Origin: Bacteroidota bacterium
GTDB lineage: Bacteria; Bacteroidota; Bacteroidia; Bacteroidales; SZUA-534
Assembly: GCA_003250355.1 (NCBI GenBank)
Contig: QKGS01000057.1
Coordinates: 1-64,000, forward strand
DNA: 64,000 nt
Reading direction: 5' to 3'
Shown: in pieces, positions 27,698 to 36,656 of the stretch
Layout: every line of letters begins with the position of its first letter
How positions within the stretch are numbered: position 1 is the stretch's first letter
Translations under genes and position numbers: made by a program
Notes under the pieces: model-generated
What the model saw: the letters and a program-made list of their open reading frames with translations, nothing else
Databases searched by the model: none
Told to the model about the DNA's origin: nothing

Positions 27698-30325
27698 ATG
27701 AAAAATACGTTTATGTCACTAAAAACAATCTTTGTAGTATGCCTGGCATTTACAACTTTATTGACAAACGCTCAATCGAAAGAAGAGTGGATAAAGCAAC
27801 AAGAAGCTGAAAGAGAAGCTTTCTACGAAAAAGAAAAGGAAGCATTTAAAAAGTTTGTTCAAGAAAGAGATGAAGCCATAAAAAAAATGGACGAAGAGTT
27901 TAAGGAATTTCTAAAACAAGAATGGGTTAACTATGAGCTTTTTAAAGGTGAAGCCATTGAATCAGAACCAAAACCCGACACAAAGCCGGTATTCAAAGAA
28001 ACACCAACAAAAACTCCGGCGGAATTAAAAATTGAACAACCCGATAAAATAGAGTCTCATGGTGATGCAAAGCCACGATTACCTATACTAACTAAAAGTG
28101 TTCCAGCCGATTATACTGCATCAAATGGTTCTTTTTTGTTTTATGGTGCCAACATTGATTTTAAATACGATTCAAAGTCATTGAAATCATTTCCTTCAAC
28201 TATTAACGAGGAAATAATTAGTTCAAAATGGGAAGAAATGAGCAATACCTACTCTGCAGAACTAATAAATGACCTTAATACACATAAAACAAATATGAAC
28301 CTCAACGACTGGGGTTATTATTTATTAATTAAAAACGCATCGGATAAAATAGCAACCAATGAAAATGGAAGTATTTTCCTCCAATGGTTCTTACTCACAA
28401 AAGCAAATTATAAAGCACGCCTGGCATTTAAAGACTCTAAACTATACTTACTTTTGCCATCATCGAACAACATTTACGGTATGCCGTTCTTTACTTTCGA
28501 TAATCTCAGATACTATCTGATTAACGGTAAAGAAAGCGACATATTTACCTACGACAAAGATTTTCCGGAAGCTCGTGTTATTATGGATTTAAATATATAC
28601 AGTCCAATAAATACAACTGCTAACCTAAAACCTAAACAGGTTTCGTTTGAATACGATGGCAAACCATATAGCTTTGAAATACAGTATAACAAAAATGCTA
28701 TTGACTTTTATAATGATTACCCCTTGGCTGATATTGAAGTTTATTTCGATGCTACTATAACACAGCAAACCAAGGAATCGCTATCAGATAACCTTATGCC
28801 TATTATTAAAGATATGAATGAACAAGAAGCTGCATTATTCTTGCTACGATTTGTTCAAACAGCCTTTGAATATCAAACTGACCAACAGCAATTTGGACAT
28901 GAAAAATTCTTCTTTCCCGATGAACTTTTCCACTACCCCTATTCCGACTGCGAAGACCGTTCTGTATTATTTGCATACCTTACCAAACAGCTTTTGGGGC
29001 TTGATGTTATTGGCTTAAATTACCCCGGCCATATGGCAACAGCAGTAAAGTTTAATGAAGATATTTCCGGTGATTATATTAAATACAAAGGTGATAAATA
29101 TATTGTTTGTGACCCTACTTTTGAAAATGCTCCAATAGGTCAAACCATGCCACAATATGCTGAAGCAAATGCTATTGTAGTAGAATTAAAAACATCGCAC
29201 AATTTACTTGGAGCCGGAAGTAAATACTGGAAATTGGCCAATAAAAAAGGTCTGTATCAGGGAACAAGCGGTAAAAATATTGTATTTGACGAAGAGGGAA
29301 ATGCTTATATGTGCGGATACTTCAATGGTGATATTGACTTTTTTGGTCACACTCTAAATTCAGAGAGTAACAGCAATGATATTTTTGTTGCAAAAATAAA
29401 TCCTGAAGGTGTCGAATTTGCATTTAAAGTAGGAAGTGCCGGTAACGATATTGCATATAATATAACTCTGGGAAAAGATAACTCATTCTATTTCACAGGA
29501 TCATTTAACAAAAACATAAAGTTTGGAGATAAAACACTGTCAGTTAAAAATAACGGTGATATTTTTCTTGCCAAGTGTTCTCGAAATGGAGAACTAATGT
29601 GGGTTAACCAGGCCGGTATAGAACAGCTCGATAGCGTAAACAATATGTTTGTTGCACATTTCGATGAAAACGGGAAAAAAATGTGGACTAGAGCTTATGA
29701 AGAGTCCGAAGATTTCAGCGACTACGGCATTACTGTTGACGAAGCCGGAAAAGCCTTTATCACAGCATCGCTTATAGCTTCGGCAGGTATGGATGTATCA
29801 ACAAAAAACTATAATAGTTATACTGCATTTGACCCTATTGAATCGCTCAAAAAAGAGAACGACCGCTTACTAAAAGAGAATTACGAACCCGGAATTGCAG
29901 GACTTTTTGCAGTTTTATATCTTATAGAGAATGCAGGAACCAGCCTACCCGGAGTTCAGGCACAACAAGCTTTAGACAAGTATAATCCTACTTTTAGCAA
30001 AAACTCTCCCGAAATATATCAAAACATAGGTAAAATAGAATTTATTAGAAATTCACAAGGAATAGTAACTATCAGAACCGATGATGGTGGCGATGTTAAC
30101 TTTTCTTCACTAAGAGTAAAAAACAACTCGAAAATGAAAATATCGATGTATAATAGCGGCAATGCTCAAATTGATGTTTTATCGGGAATTATGGTAGGTA
30201 AAGCTATTATATGGTACGACCTGAACTTTGTAAGACTTTATAAAACTACAGGCGACCTAATGTTCGACTACGATGCTGACCATACTCAAAAGAAAGTTAA
30301 CATGAAAAAAGATATTTTATATTAA
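27698..30325 (+). CDS. Secreted transglutaminase-like protein with SBBP-type propeller repeats
   Basis: This 875-residue protein has a Sec signal (cleavage after LTNAQ), a highly charged helical stretch (about residues 27-75, Glu/Lys/Phe-rich, coiled-coil-like) and a Pro/Lys linker. Its transglutaminase-like papain-fold domain has a visible triad: Cys418 (SDCEDRS), His445 (GHMATAV) and Asp472 (CDPTFENAPIG). After about residue 525 come SBBP-like repeats (GNAYMCGYFNGDIDF, NSFYFTGSFNKNIKFG, KAFITAS), which usually form a beta-propeller. No T9SS tail is visible. The complete triad suggests a cysteine protease or cross-linking enzyme of the envelope; the substrate is unknown. Confidence 0.85.
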   Translation: MKNTFMSLKTIFVVCLAFTTLLTNAQSKEEWIKQQEAEREAFYEKEKEAFKKFVQERDEAIKKMDEEFKEFLKQEWVNYELFKGEAIESEPKPDTKPVFKETPTKTPAELKIEQPDKIESHGDAKPRLPILTKSVPADYTASNGSFLFYGANIDFKYDSKSLKSFPSTINEEIISSKWEEMSNTYSAELINDLNTHKTNMNLNDWGYYLLIKNASDKIATNENGSIFLQWFLLTKANYKARLAFKDSKLYLLLPSSNNIYGMPFFTFDNLRYYLINGKESDIFTYDKDFPEARVIMDLNIYSPINTTANLKPKQVSFEYDGKPYSFEIQYNKNAIDFYNDYPLADIEVYFDATITQQTKESLSDNLMPIIKDMNEQEAALFLLRFVQTAFEYQTDQQQFGHEKFFFPDELFHYPYSDCEDRSVLFAYLTKQLLGLDVIGLNYPGHMATAVKFNEDISGDYIKYKGDKYIVCDPTFENAPIGQTMPQYAEANAIVVELKTSHNLLGAGSKYWKLANKKGLYQGTSGKNIVFDEEGNAYMCGYFNGDIDFFGHTLNSESNSNDIFVAKINPEGVEFAFKVGSAGNDIAYNITLGKDNSFYFTGSFNKNIKFGDKTLSVKNNGDIFLAKCSRNGELMWVNQAGIEQLDSVNNMFVAHFDENGKKMWTRAYEESEDFSDYGITVDEAGKAFITASLIASAGMDVSTKNYNSYTAFDPIESLKKENDRLLKENYEPGIAGLFAVLYLIENAGTSLPGVQAQQALDKYNPTFSKNSPEIYQNIGKIEFIRNSQGIVTIRTDDGGDVNFSSLRVKNNSKMKISMYNSGNAQIDVLSGIMVGKAIIWYDLNFVRLYKTTGDLMFDYDADHTQKKVNMKKDILY

Positions 30326-30353
30326 ATAGCGATTTTAATTATTGCTGAATAAA

Positions 30354-30382
30354 AACAGGTTGTCGCAAAACGGCAACCTGTT
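30354..30382. terminator. Bidirectional terminator between convergent genes
   Basis: AACAGGTTGTCG and CGGCAACCTGTT pair over 12 positions (one G-U) around a 5-nt loop. T-rich sequence follows on the plus strand. It separates the transglutaminase-like gene and the DUF4249 gene. Confidence 0.75.
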
Positions 30383-30383
30383 C

Positions 30384-31175
30384 CTATTTTACTACTATAG
30401 TATCGCTCCATACAGCCGATGCCATAAAGTATCCCAAAGCTCCTGAAACATTCGACGGCGGATTCAACAAAGGTGCCTGAACATTGCCATACAAATTATC
30501 GACTTGCTTATTTAAACCTCTGAAATATTCATATATCTGCTCTGTAATAGAATGAACTTCAACAAGAACAGAATCGCCCGAATTAAATAATTCCGGAATT
30601 ACAAATTCCTGATTATTTTGAACACTAATATCTTCAAACAAGTAAATACTTGAATATGCTTGGCTCTTTACCCCATTAACAGTAAGTTCTACTTTATAGA
30701 AATACTTACTTTTGCTACCTTTCTCGCCATAAAGCACCACATACTCTCCATTCCCTTTTACCCCAATTAATTGACGTATACCTACACTATCGAACAAAGG
30801 AGGTTGCATAATATGATCGGCTGCTCTAATTGTTTTGCCATCATATTCTATATCAATATAGTATTCATTATCTACATTCCCCTGAATAGAAGATGCCATA
30901 TAATACCCATTCCCAATACCGGTCAACTGCTCTTCAAAACCGGTTTCATCGGCAATTACAACCTTAGCACTAACTATTGCTAACGAATTGTTCTCAAATT
31001 TAGGGCTAACAGATTTTGTTATTCGCACAAAATATGGTGGCTTCGCATTGGTAATTCGCCCTTCAACAACCAGTTCAGATTCACTATCTTCATATAAATA
31101 TGTATCGGTTGCCTCAAGACAACCATACCATACAGGAAGCATTACTACAAACAATATTCTACTTACAATTCTCAT
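30384..31175 (-). CDS. DUF4249 lipoprotein, partner of the TonB receptor
   Basis: This 263-residue protein starts at ATG 31175, which opens a lipoprotein signal (RIVSRILFVVMLPVWYGC, lipid Cys near residue 19); the longer frame to 31277 runs back into the receptor gene. It follows the DUF4249 pattern: ELVVEGRITNAKPPYFVRITKS, a beta-rich middle with DETGFEEQLTGIGNGYY, and a C-terminal YFMASAVWSDT. DUF4249 proteins in Bacteroidota sit next to TonB receptors as surface lipoproteins, possibly ligand-binding lids. The gap to the receptor stop is only 4 nt, so the two are co-transcribed. Confidence 0.9.
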   Translation of the reverse strand: MRIVSRILFVVMLPVWYGCLEATDTYLYEDSESELVVEGRITNAKPPYFVRITKSVSPKFENNSLAIVSAKVVIADETGFEEQLTGIGNGYYMASSIQGNVDNEYYIDIEYDGKTIRAADHIMQPPLFDSVGIRQLIGVKGNGEYVVLYGEKGSKSKYFYKVELTVNGVKSQAYSSIYLFEDISVQNNQEFVIPELFNSGDSVLVEVHSITEQIYEYFRGLNKQVDNLYGNVQAPLLNPPSNVSGALGYFMASAVWSDTIVVK

Positions 31176-31179
31176 AGTT

Positions 31180-33726
31180 CTAAAATTCAAATCGGTATGA
31201 AAACGAAGGGACAAATTGATATAAATAAAAATAACTTGGCGACAGTTTTGAATCAAGTATATTCCCATTGGCATCAACTACAGGTGAGTAATAATATACT
31301 CCCAATGGGTTTTTACGGAAGTACACATTATTTACTGAAAAACTCAGATAACTCTTCCATTTAGTTCTTTTATTATGCTTTGCTTCAAAATCGGCACTAA
31401 TATTTAAACTATGATATGTGGGCATTCGTTTAGTATTAATTTTCGATTCATCGAACGTAAGATACACTCTACCATCAATCTCATACTTGCCCGTAGCTGC
31501 CGTATATGGTAATCCTGTACCATATTTCCACATTGCGGCAACCTGCCAACGCTCCGAAAGCTGATAACTTGCCGTAATATTGAAGTTATTCCTTCGCACA
31601 TGCGATGCCGGATATGGCATATTATTATTCAATCCGTTTGTTAGCCACATAACTTTTGAAAAATCGAAAGTTGTAATAACATTTAATCTACTACCTGTAT
31701 ATGAAATAAATAACTCACTACCATAAGCCTCACCTTCTGATTTATATAAAAATTCTCCCGGCTTATCAACTGTAAGTATTCTCATATCTTGTAAGGTTTC
31801 TGTAAGATTATCCATATATCGGTAATACAGTTCTGTCGAAATATTTATAATATCATTAAAATTCTTACTTAATCCTAATGAATAATTATTACTTACCTGT
31901 GGCTTAAAGCCTTTGTTTGCAGGCATCCAACGATTTATAGCAATACCCATCGTACTCAATGGCAGCTGATGTAATGGCTGAACCGGTCTGCTGTAACTAC
32001 ACTTTATAAGCCAATCATTTTGAAAACTATATCCTATATGCAAATGAGGTTCTACAAAGAACTCCTCATAATATTCTTTATTTGAAAATACAGGGTTTGA
32101 TACAAAATACGAACCTCTTACACCTGCATTTATTGCAAATTGCTTAACAGGCAAAAAATGATGTATATAATATATGCTATTAATAAATTGTTGGTCAGGC
32201 ACCGATGTCAATCTGTCTTCATCGTCATTTTGGGTTTCATCAATTATAACATTGGGCAAAAAATGATAAAACACCGATGATACACCAAACTCAGCCTTTC
32301 CCTTATCGGAAATAAGATAACTGAAATCTTGTTTGAATTTCAAATTATTATTATCGGACTGCCAAACTAAATCAGACAAGCTCGATGATATTTCCCTGTT
32401 AGTAATATTTTTACTGAAAATAAGAGATGTGTTCATGAATACTGAACTATTAAAAATATGATTCCATCGCAATGAACCAACATACGTATTGCGCCATATT
32501 TCCTGAAACTGATCAAAAAAATCGTAACTATTGTACCCCGACAAATAAATACGGTTTTTATTATTTAACACATAGTTGAATTTTAGATTGGCATCGTAAA
32601 AATGGAATCGAATTTTACGGGTAACAGAATCGGAAATAAAATGAGGGTAAATATGATTCAAATACGACTGTCGGTACGAAAGCAGAACTGATGATTTATT
32701 GTTTACAACAGGCCCCTCTAACAATGCCCGAGCCGATATTAATCCTACACTCCCTTTAACTTTCCACTCTTCCTTATGTCCATCACGTAACCTAACATCA
32801 ATTAACGATGATAATGCTCCACCTTCACTTACCGGAATATCACTTTTATATACACTTACACTATTTACTACATCGGGATTAAAAACTGAGAAAAAACCAC
32901 CAAAATGGGAAGCATTATACAAGTTTGCTTCATCCATTAAAAATACTGTTTGATCGGTACTGCCTCCTCGTACAAATATACTGCCGGTAGACATTTCGTT
33001 GCTTTGAACACCCGGCATTAACGAAATATTCCTAATTGCATCTTTTTCACAAAACAATCCGGGTATTTGCTGAAGCTGCTTTATATCAATTTTTGCTTTA
33101 TGCATAATATCAGCTTCCAAAAAACGATCGTCTCTGCCTGCTTCTACTTTCACTTCGCCAACACTATACGACACCGGCTTCATATAGAATATCTGCTTTG
33201 TGTCTGAAAAAAGAGTTAAGTCAATTTCCTTATCGGTATATCCAATACATTTTAGCGTAAGCTTATGTTTTCCTTTTGGTAATTTTATAGTAAAATAACC
33301 GTAAGCATTAGTTACTGCTCCTACCCCATTATCAATATTATATAATGTTGCTCCTATTAACACTTCATTAGACCATTCCTCAATAATATACCCCGATAAG
33401 ATAACTTTTTGTTCCTTGATTTCAGTTGCATATATTACTACCTGACCTGCAATGTTTTTATAACCAAAGCCTAATTCTGAAAAATATTTATTCAATAACT
33501 CTTCTAATGTTCCTGAGTAATCGGAAATAAATGGAATTTTATCTTTAAAAAGAATATCATCGTTGTAAGAAAACAAAACTTTATACTTACGATTAATATA
33601 CTTTAATAAATCTTTTTGTGAGTATTCGCCTGCTTTTATGCTAATCTCAGTATCAAGAATATTGTTCTGTGCAGTAACAACAACGGCAAAAATACTAAAA
33701 AACACTATCAGAATACCTCTCAACAT
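31180..33726 (-). CDS. TonB-dependent receptor with N-terminal STN signalling domain
   Basis: This 848-residue outer-membrane receptor has a signal peptide (cleavage near VVTAQ), an STN/secretin-like domain (about residues 25-95, LEELLNKYFSELGFGYKNI), a carboxypeptidase-regulatory-like domain (about 105-190), and a plug (IPGLFCEKDAIRNISLMPGVQSNEMSTGSIFVRGGSTDQTVFLMDE). A 22-strand-type barrel then ends in the aromatic strand PSFSYRFEF. The STN domain normally contacts a FecR anti-sigma protein. It is co-transcribed with the DUF4249 gene. The substrate is unknown; iron complexes or peptides are possibilities. Confidence 0.95.
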   Translation of the reverse strand: MLRGILIVFFSIFAVVVTAQNNILDTEISIKAGEYSQKDLLKYINRKYKVLFSYNDDILFKDKIPFISDYSGTLEELLNKYFSELGFGYKNIAGQVVIYATEIKEQKVILSGYIIEEWSNEVLIGATLYNIDNGVGAVTNAYGYFTIKLPKGKHKLTLKCIGYTDKEIDLTLFSDTKQIFYMKPVSYSVGEVKVEAGRDDRFLEADIMHKAKIDIKQLQQIPGLFCEKDAIRNISLMPGVQSNEMSTGSIFVRGGSTDQTVFLMDEANLYNASHFGGFFSVFNPDVVNSVSVYKSDIPVSEGGALSSLIDVRLRDGHKEEWKVKGSVGLISARALLEGPVVNNKSSVLLSYRQSYLNHIYPHFISDSVTRKIRFHFYDANLKFNYVLNNKNRIYLSGYNSYDFFDQFQEIWRNTYVGSLRWNHIFNSSVFMNTSLIFSKNITNREISSSLSDLVWQSDNNNLKFKQDFSYLISDKGKAEFGVSSVFYHFLPNVIIDETQNDDEDRLTSVPDQQFINSIYYIHHFLPVKQFAINAGVRGSYFVSNPVFSNKEYYEEFFVEPHLHIGYSFQNDWLIKCSYSRPVQPLHQLPLSTMGIAINRWMPANKGFKPQVSNNYSLGLSKNFNDIINISTELYYRYMDNLTETLQDMRILTVDKPGEFLYKSEGEAYGSELFISYTGSRLNVITTFDFSKVMWLTNGLNNNMPYPASHVRRNNFNITASYQLSERWQVAAMWKYGTGLPYTAATGKYEIDGRVYLTFDESKINTKRMPTYHSLNISADFEAKHNKRTKWKSYLSFSVNNVYFRKNPLGVYYYSPVVDANGNILDSKLSPSYFYLYQFVPSFSYRFEF

Positions 33727-33814
33727 TATAAAATCAAAGTGTCATAGGTTAACATTAACTATAAACGCAAAACTATAAACAATATGATTTTTTTCAACTA
33801 TCCTGTTTAATAAA

Positions 33815-34945
33815 TTACGTAAACAATAGCATTTTACCTATTGTAAACCCTGCATTCTTTATTAATTGTGGGGCTTCATTTAATGCTTCTTCTAAATTCA
33901 TAGGCTTATCAATAATTGAATATATTAAATCAAATCCTGCGTTGTAGAGTTCTGTATAGTTATCGCCCAATGTGCCTGCAATAGCAATAACCGGCTTTCC
34001 AAACTTCTTAGCTGTATCAGCTACTCCTTTAGGGGTTTTCCCATATTTAGTCTGAAAATCAATTTTCCCTTCTCCGGTAATTACTATATCGCCCCATTTG
34101 CAATGGCTTGCCAATCCCGATTCTTCTATAACTATCTCTATACCACTTTTTAACTTGCCATTTGCAAAAGCAACAAAACCTGCACCTAACCCACCTGCAG
34201 CACCTGCTCCGGGAAGTTTTTCAACATCTTTATTCAAATACTGCTTTATCTTTTCTGCTAAATGATGCAAACCATTGTCAAGTTCTGCCACCATTTGAGC
34301 ATCAGCCCCTTTTTGTGGAGCGTAAACATAGGCGGCGCCATCTTTACCGGTTAACGGATTATTAACATCGCAAGCAATTATAAATTCAGTTTGGGCAATA
34401 CGTTTATCAACTTCTGACATATCTATTGTCTCAATTAATTGTAATTCGCCACCAACCGGATTTACTTCATCTCCTTTTTTATTCAAAAATCTATAACCAA
34501 TAGCCGATGCCATACCTATACCTCCATCATTTGTAGCACTACCTCCAATACAGCATATTATTCTATTATATCCCCTCTCTATAGCATCAATAACCAATTG
34601 TCCTGTACCATAAGTTGTAGTAAGCCACGGGTTTCTTTCATTTGCACTAAGCAATTCTATACCCGATGCGGTAGCCATTTCTATCACTGCAGTTTTGTTA
34701 TCACCCAAAACCCCATAATATGAATCGACATAATTAAATAAAGGCCCTTTAACTCTGCACTTTACAATTTTACCTCCGGTAGCTGCTACCATTGCCAGTA
34801 CTGTACCCTCACCTCCATCTCCCATAGGTATATTTCTCACTTCAAAATCAGGAGAAACTAATTTCAATCCCTCGGTTAAATACTCACCCACCTTAATACC
34901 CGACAAACAATCTTTAAAAGAATCTGATGCTATTAGTATTTTCAC
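33815..34945 (-). CDS. glxK: Glycerate kinase (GlxK/GarK family)
   Basis: This 376-residue kinase phosphorylates glycerate, feeding it into lower glycolysis. It begins MKILIASDSFKDCLSGIKVGEYLTEGL and has MGDGGEGT, GTGQLVIDAIERGY, CCIGGSATNDGGIGMASAIGYRF, GAAGGLGAGFVAF and ITGEGKIDFQTKYGKTPKGVA, all signatures of the type I (GarK) family. Length is normal. It is a single-gene unit, divergent from the PhoH-like gene. Confidence 0.96.
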   Translation of the reverse strand: MKILIASDSFKDCLSGIKVGEYLTEGLKLVSPDFEVRNIPMGDGGEGTVLAMVAATGGKIVKCRVKGPLFNYVDSYYGVLGDNKTAVIEMATASGIELLSANERNPWLTTTYGTGQLVIDAIERGYNRIICCIGGSATNDGGIGMASAIGYRFLNKKGDEVNPVGGELQLIETIDMSEVDKRIAQTEFIIACDVNNPLTGKDGAAYVYAPQKGADAQMVAELDNGLHHLAEKIKQYLNKDVEKLPGAGAAGGLGAGFVAFANGKLKSGIEIVIEESGLASHCKWGDIVITGEGKIDFQTKYGKTPKGVADTAKKFGKPVIAIAGTLGDNYTELYNAGFDLIYSIIDKPMNLEEALNEAPQLIKNAGFTIGKMLLFT

Positions 34946-35070
34946 TTGATTATATTTTTAATAAAACTAAGTTCAGTTATTAATTTAAAAATGCCAAATA
35001 CTCTAAGGTATATTGGTATAAAATCGTTATATTTAATATACTCTCATTTATTGTTAATAAATAAATGATG

Positions 35071-35097
35071 AAAGATTAAATTCCCGGTTTAATCTTT
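35071..35097. promoter_or_regulatory. Perfect 10-bp hairpin in the PhoH 5' region
   Basis: AAAGATTAAA (35071-35080) pairs with TTTAATCTTT (35088-35097) around the loop TTCCCGG. It ends 38 nt before the start codon at 35135, in the spacer between divergent genes. It may lie in the mRNA leader and affect its stability, or terminate a short transcript. Confidence 0.45.
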
Positions 35098-35134
35098 TAT
35101 AAATTGAGAATGTTTAACATTAAATTTTAAAGCC

Positions 35135-36466
35135 ATGGGTAAATCATCAGCAAAAATATTCATCCTTGATACAAATGTTCTTTTACACGATTTCAGTTGT
35201 ATCTACCATTTTCAAGACAATGATATTGTTATACCAATAGTAGCTCTTGAAGAACTTGACCATTTTAAAAAAGGTAACGACCAAATAAATTACAACGCAA
35301 GAGAGTTTACTCGCGAACTCGACAGTTTGGTTGGTAAAGAAATAACAAGCGATGGCATATCGCTGGGTGAAGGTCGCGGAAAATTATTTATAGCAACAGG
35401 TAAAGCTTTTTCACCTAAACTAAAGGAGTCGTTTGCCGAAAATACTGCTGACCACCGCATTTTAGCAATAGCCGACCATATTAGAAATGAGCATACTAAC
35501 AGAAAAGTTGTTTTAGTTACAAAAGATATAAACCTGAGAGTTAAGGCAAAGTCATTAAGCATAATTGCTGAAGATTATACCACCGACAAGGTTCAGGATA
35601 TGGATACAATTTTCAAAGGCTTTGAAACTATTGAAGATGTTGACATTGAACTTATAAATAAACTATATCAAGAATACGACGGAGTACCTGTTTCTGAATT
35701 TAATTTCAAACAAGAACTTATTGCCAATGAATATTTTATTTTAAAGTCGGGCAATAAGAGTGCTTTAGCTCATTTTAATTCAGAACAACAGACAATAACC
35801 CGAGTGGAAAAGAAAAGGACTTATGGAATAGAACCTCGAAATGCAGAACAGGCATTCTCTATGGATGCTATGCTAAGACCTGAAATATCGCTAATATCGC
35901 TAACAGGAAAGGCCGGCACAGGAAAAACTCTGCTTGCTCTTGCGTCGGCATTACAACAACACAGTATGTACGATCAAATATTCCTTGCTCGCCCAATAGT
36001 GCCTCTTGCTAACCGCGACCTTGGATTTCTGCCCGGCGATGCGAATGAAAAAATTGGTCCATATATGCTCCCATTATTTGATAATTTGGGAGTAATAAAA
36101 CACCAATTTGGTTCAAATAGCAAAGAGGTTATGCGCATAGAAGAAATGCTAAAAGATGAAAGACTTGTAATTACCCCTTTGGCATATATCAGAGGAAGAA
36201 GCTTATCGAACGTGTTTTTTATAATTGATGAGGCTCAAAACTTAACTCCTCATGAAATTAAAACTATAATTACGCGTGCAGGCGAAGGTACTAAAATGGT
36301 TTTTTGTGGTGATATTCACCAAATTGACTCTCCGTATCTCGATACTACATCGAACGGACTATCATATTTAACTGACAAACTAAAAGGTCAAAACCTGTTT
36401 GCTCACATAAACCTGGTAAAAGGTGAACGTAGCCAATTGGCTGAACTCGCAAGTGACTTATTGTAA
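35135..36466 (+). CDS. PIN domain-PhoH ATPase (PhoH2-type)
   Basis: This 443-residue protein joins an N-terminal PIN ribonuclease domain (about residues 8-150, FILDTNVLLHDF, EELDHFKKG, TADHRILAIADHI and VLVTKDINLRVKA) to a C-terminal PhoH ATPase. Walker A is GKAGTGKT near residue 258 and Walker B is VFFIIDEAQNLTPHE. The fusion is the PhoH2 type, described as a sequence-specific RNA unwinding and cleaving enzyme. PIN acidic residues are present (Asp10, Glu37 region, Asp in TKD). A hairpin sits in its 5' region and a strong terminator follows. Confidence 0.95.
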   Translation: MGKSSAKIFILDTNVLLHDFSCIYHFQDNDIVIPIVALEELDHFKKGNDQINYNAREFTRELDSLVGKEITSDGISLGEGRGKLFIATGKAFSPKLKESFAENTADHRILAIADHIRNEHTNRKVVLVTKDINLRVKAKSLSIIAEDYTTDKVQDMDTIFKGFETIEDVDIELINKLYQEYDGVPVSEFNFKQELIANEYFILKSGNKSALAHFNSEQQTITRVEKKRTYGIEPRNAEQAFSMDAMLRPEISLISLTGKAGTGKTLLALASALQQHSMYDQIFLARPIVPLANRDLGFLPGDANEKIGPYMLPLFDNLGVIKHQFGSNSKEVMRIEEMLKDERLVITPLAYIRGRSLSNVFFIIDEAQNLTPHEIKTIITRAGEGTKMVFCGDIHQIDSPYLDTTSNGLSYLTDKLKGQNLFAHINLVKGERSQLAELASDLL

Positions 36467-36490
36467 ATAAACAATACTTCTGAAATAATT

Positions 36491-36518
36491 AAAGCTGCTC
36501 GTAAAAGCAGCTTTTTTT
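36491..36518 (+). terminator. Intrinsic terminator behind the PhoH-like gene
   Basis: AAAGCTGC and GCAGCTTT form an 8-bp stem with an 8-nt loop, followed by a T tract. Confidence 0.85.
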
Positions 36519-36564
36519 GTTTTATGTTTTAATCAATTCTATTGATAAATGCGGCACATTTTAT

Positions 36565-36616
36565 TTTTATCTCTTTCTGAAATGAAGCATAGCGAAATGA
36601 AAGAAAGAGATAAAAG
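36565..36616. repeat. Perfect 14-bp inverted repeat upstream of cvfB-like gene
   Basis: TTTTATCTCTTTCT (36565-36578) and its exact complement AGAAAGAGATAAAA (36603-36616) flank 24 nt that contain GAAATGAA twice. It ends 17 nt before the -7 element of the next gene and follows a separate phoH terminator, so it is not needed as a terminator. An operator or a small repetitive element are the two obvious readings. Confidence 0.6.
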
Positions 36617-36633
36617 ACAAAACTTATTTTAAT

Positions 36634-36641
36634 ATCTTTGC
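36634..36641 (+). promoter_or_regulatory. -7 element TATCTTTG for the cvfB-like gene
   Basis: It is a perfect TAnnTTTG 15 nt before the ATG at 36657, implying a leader of under 10 nt. Confidence 0.5.
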
Positions 36642-36656
36642 ATTTTTAATAATAGT

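Noticed and set aside
36565-36616. Invertible promoter flanked by inverted repeats, as used in Bacteroides phase variation
   Set aside because: Only 24 nt lie between the arms and the -7 element is outside them. No invertase gene is nearby.
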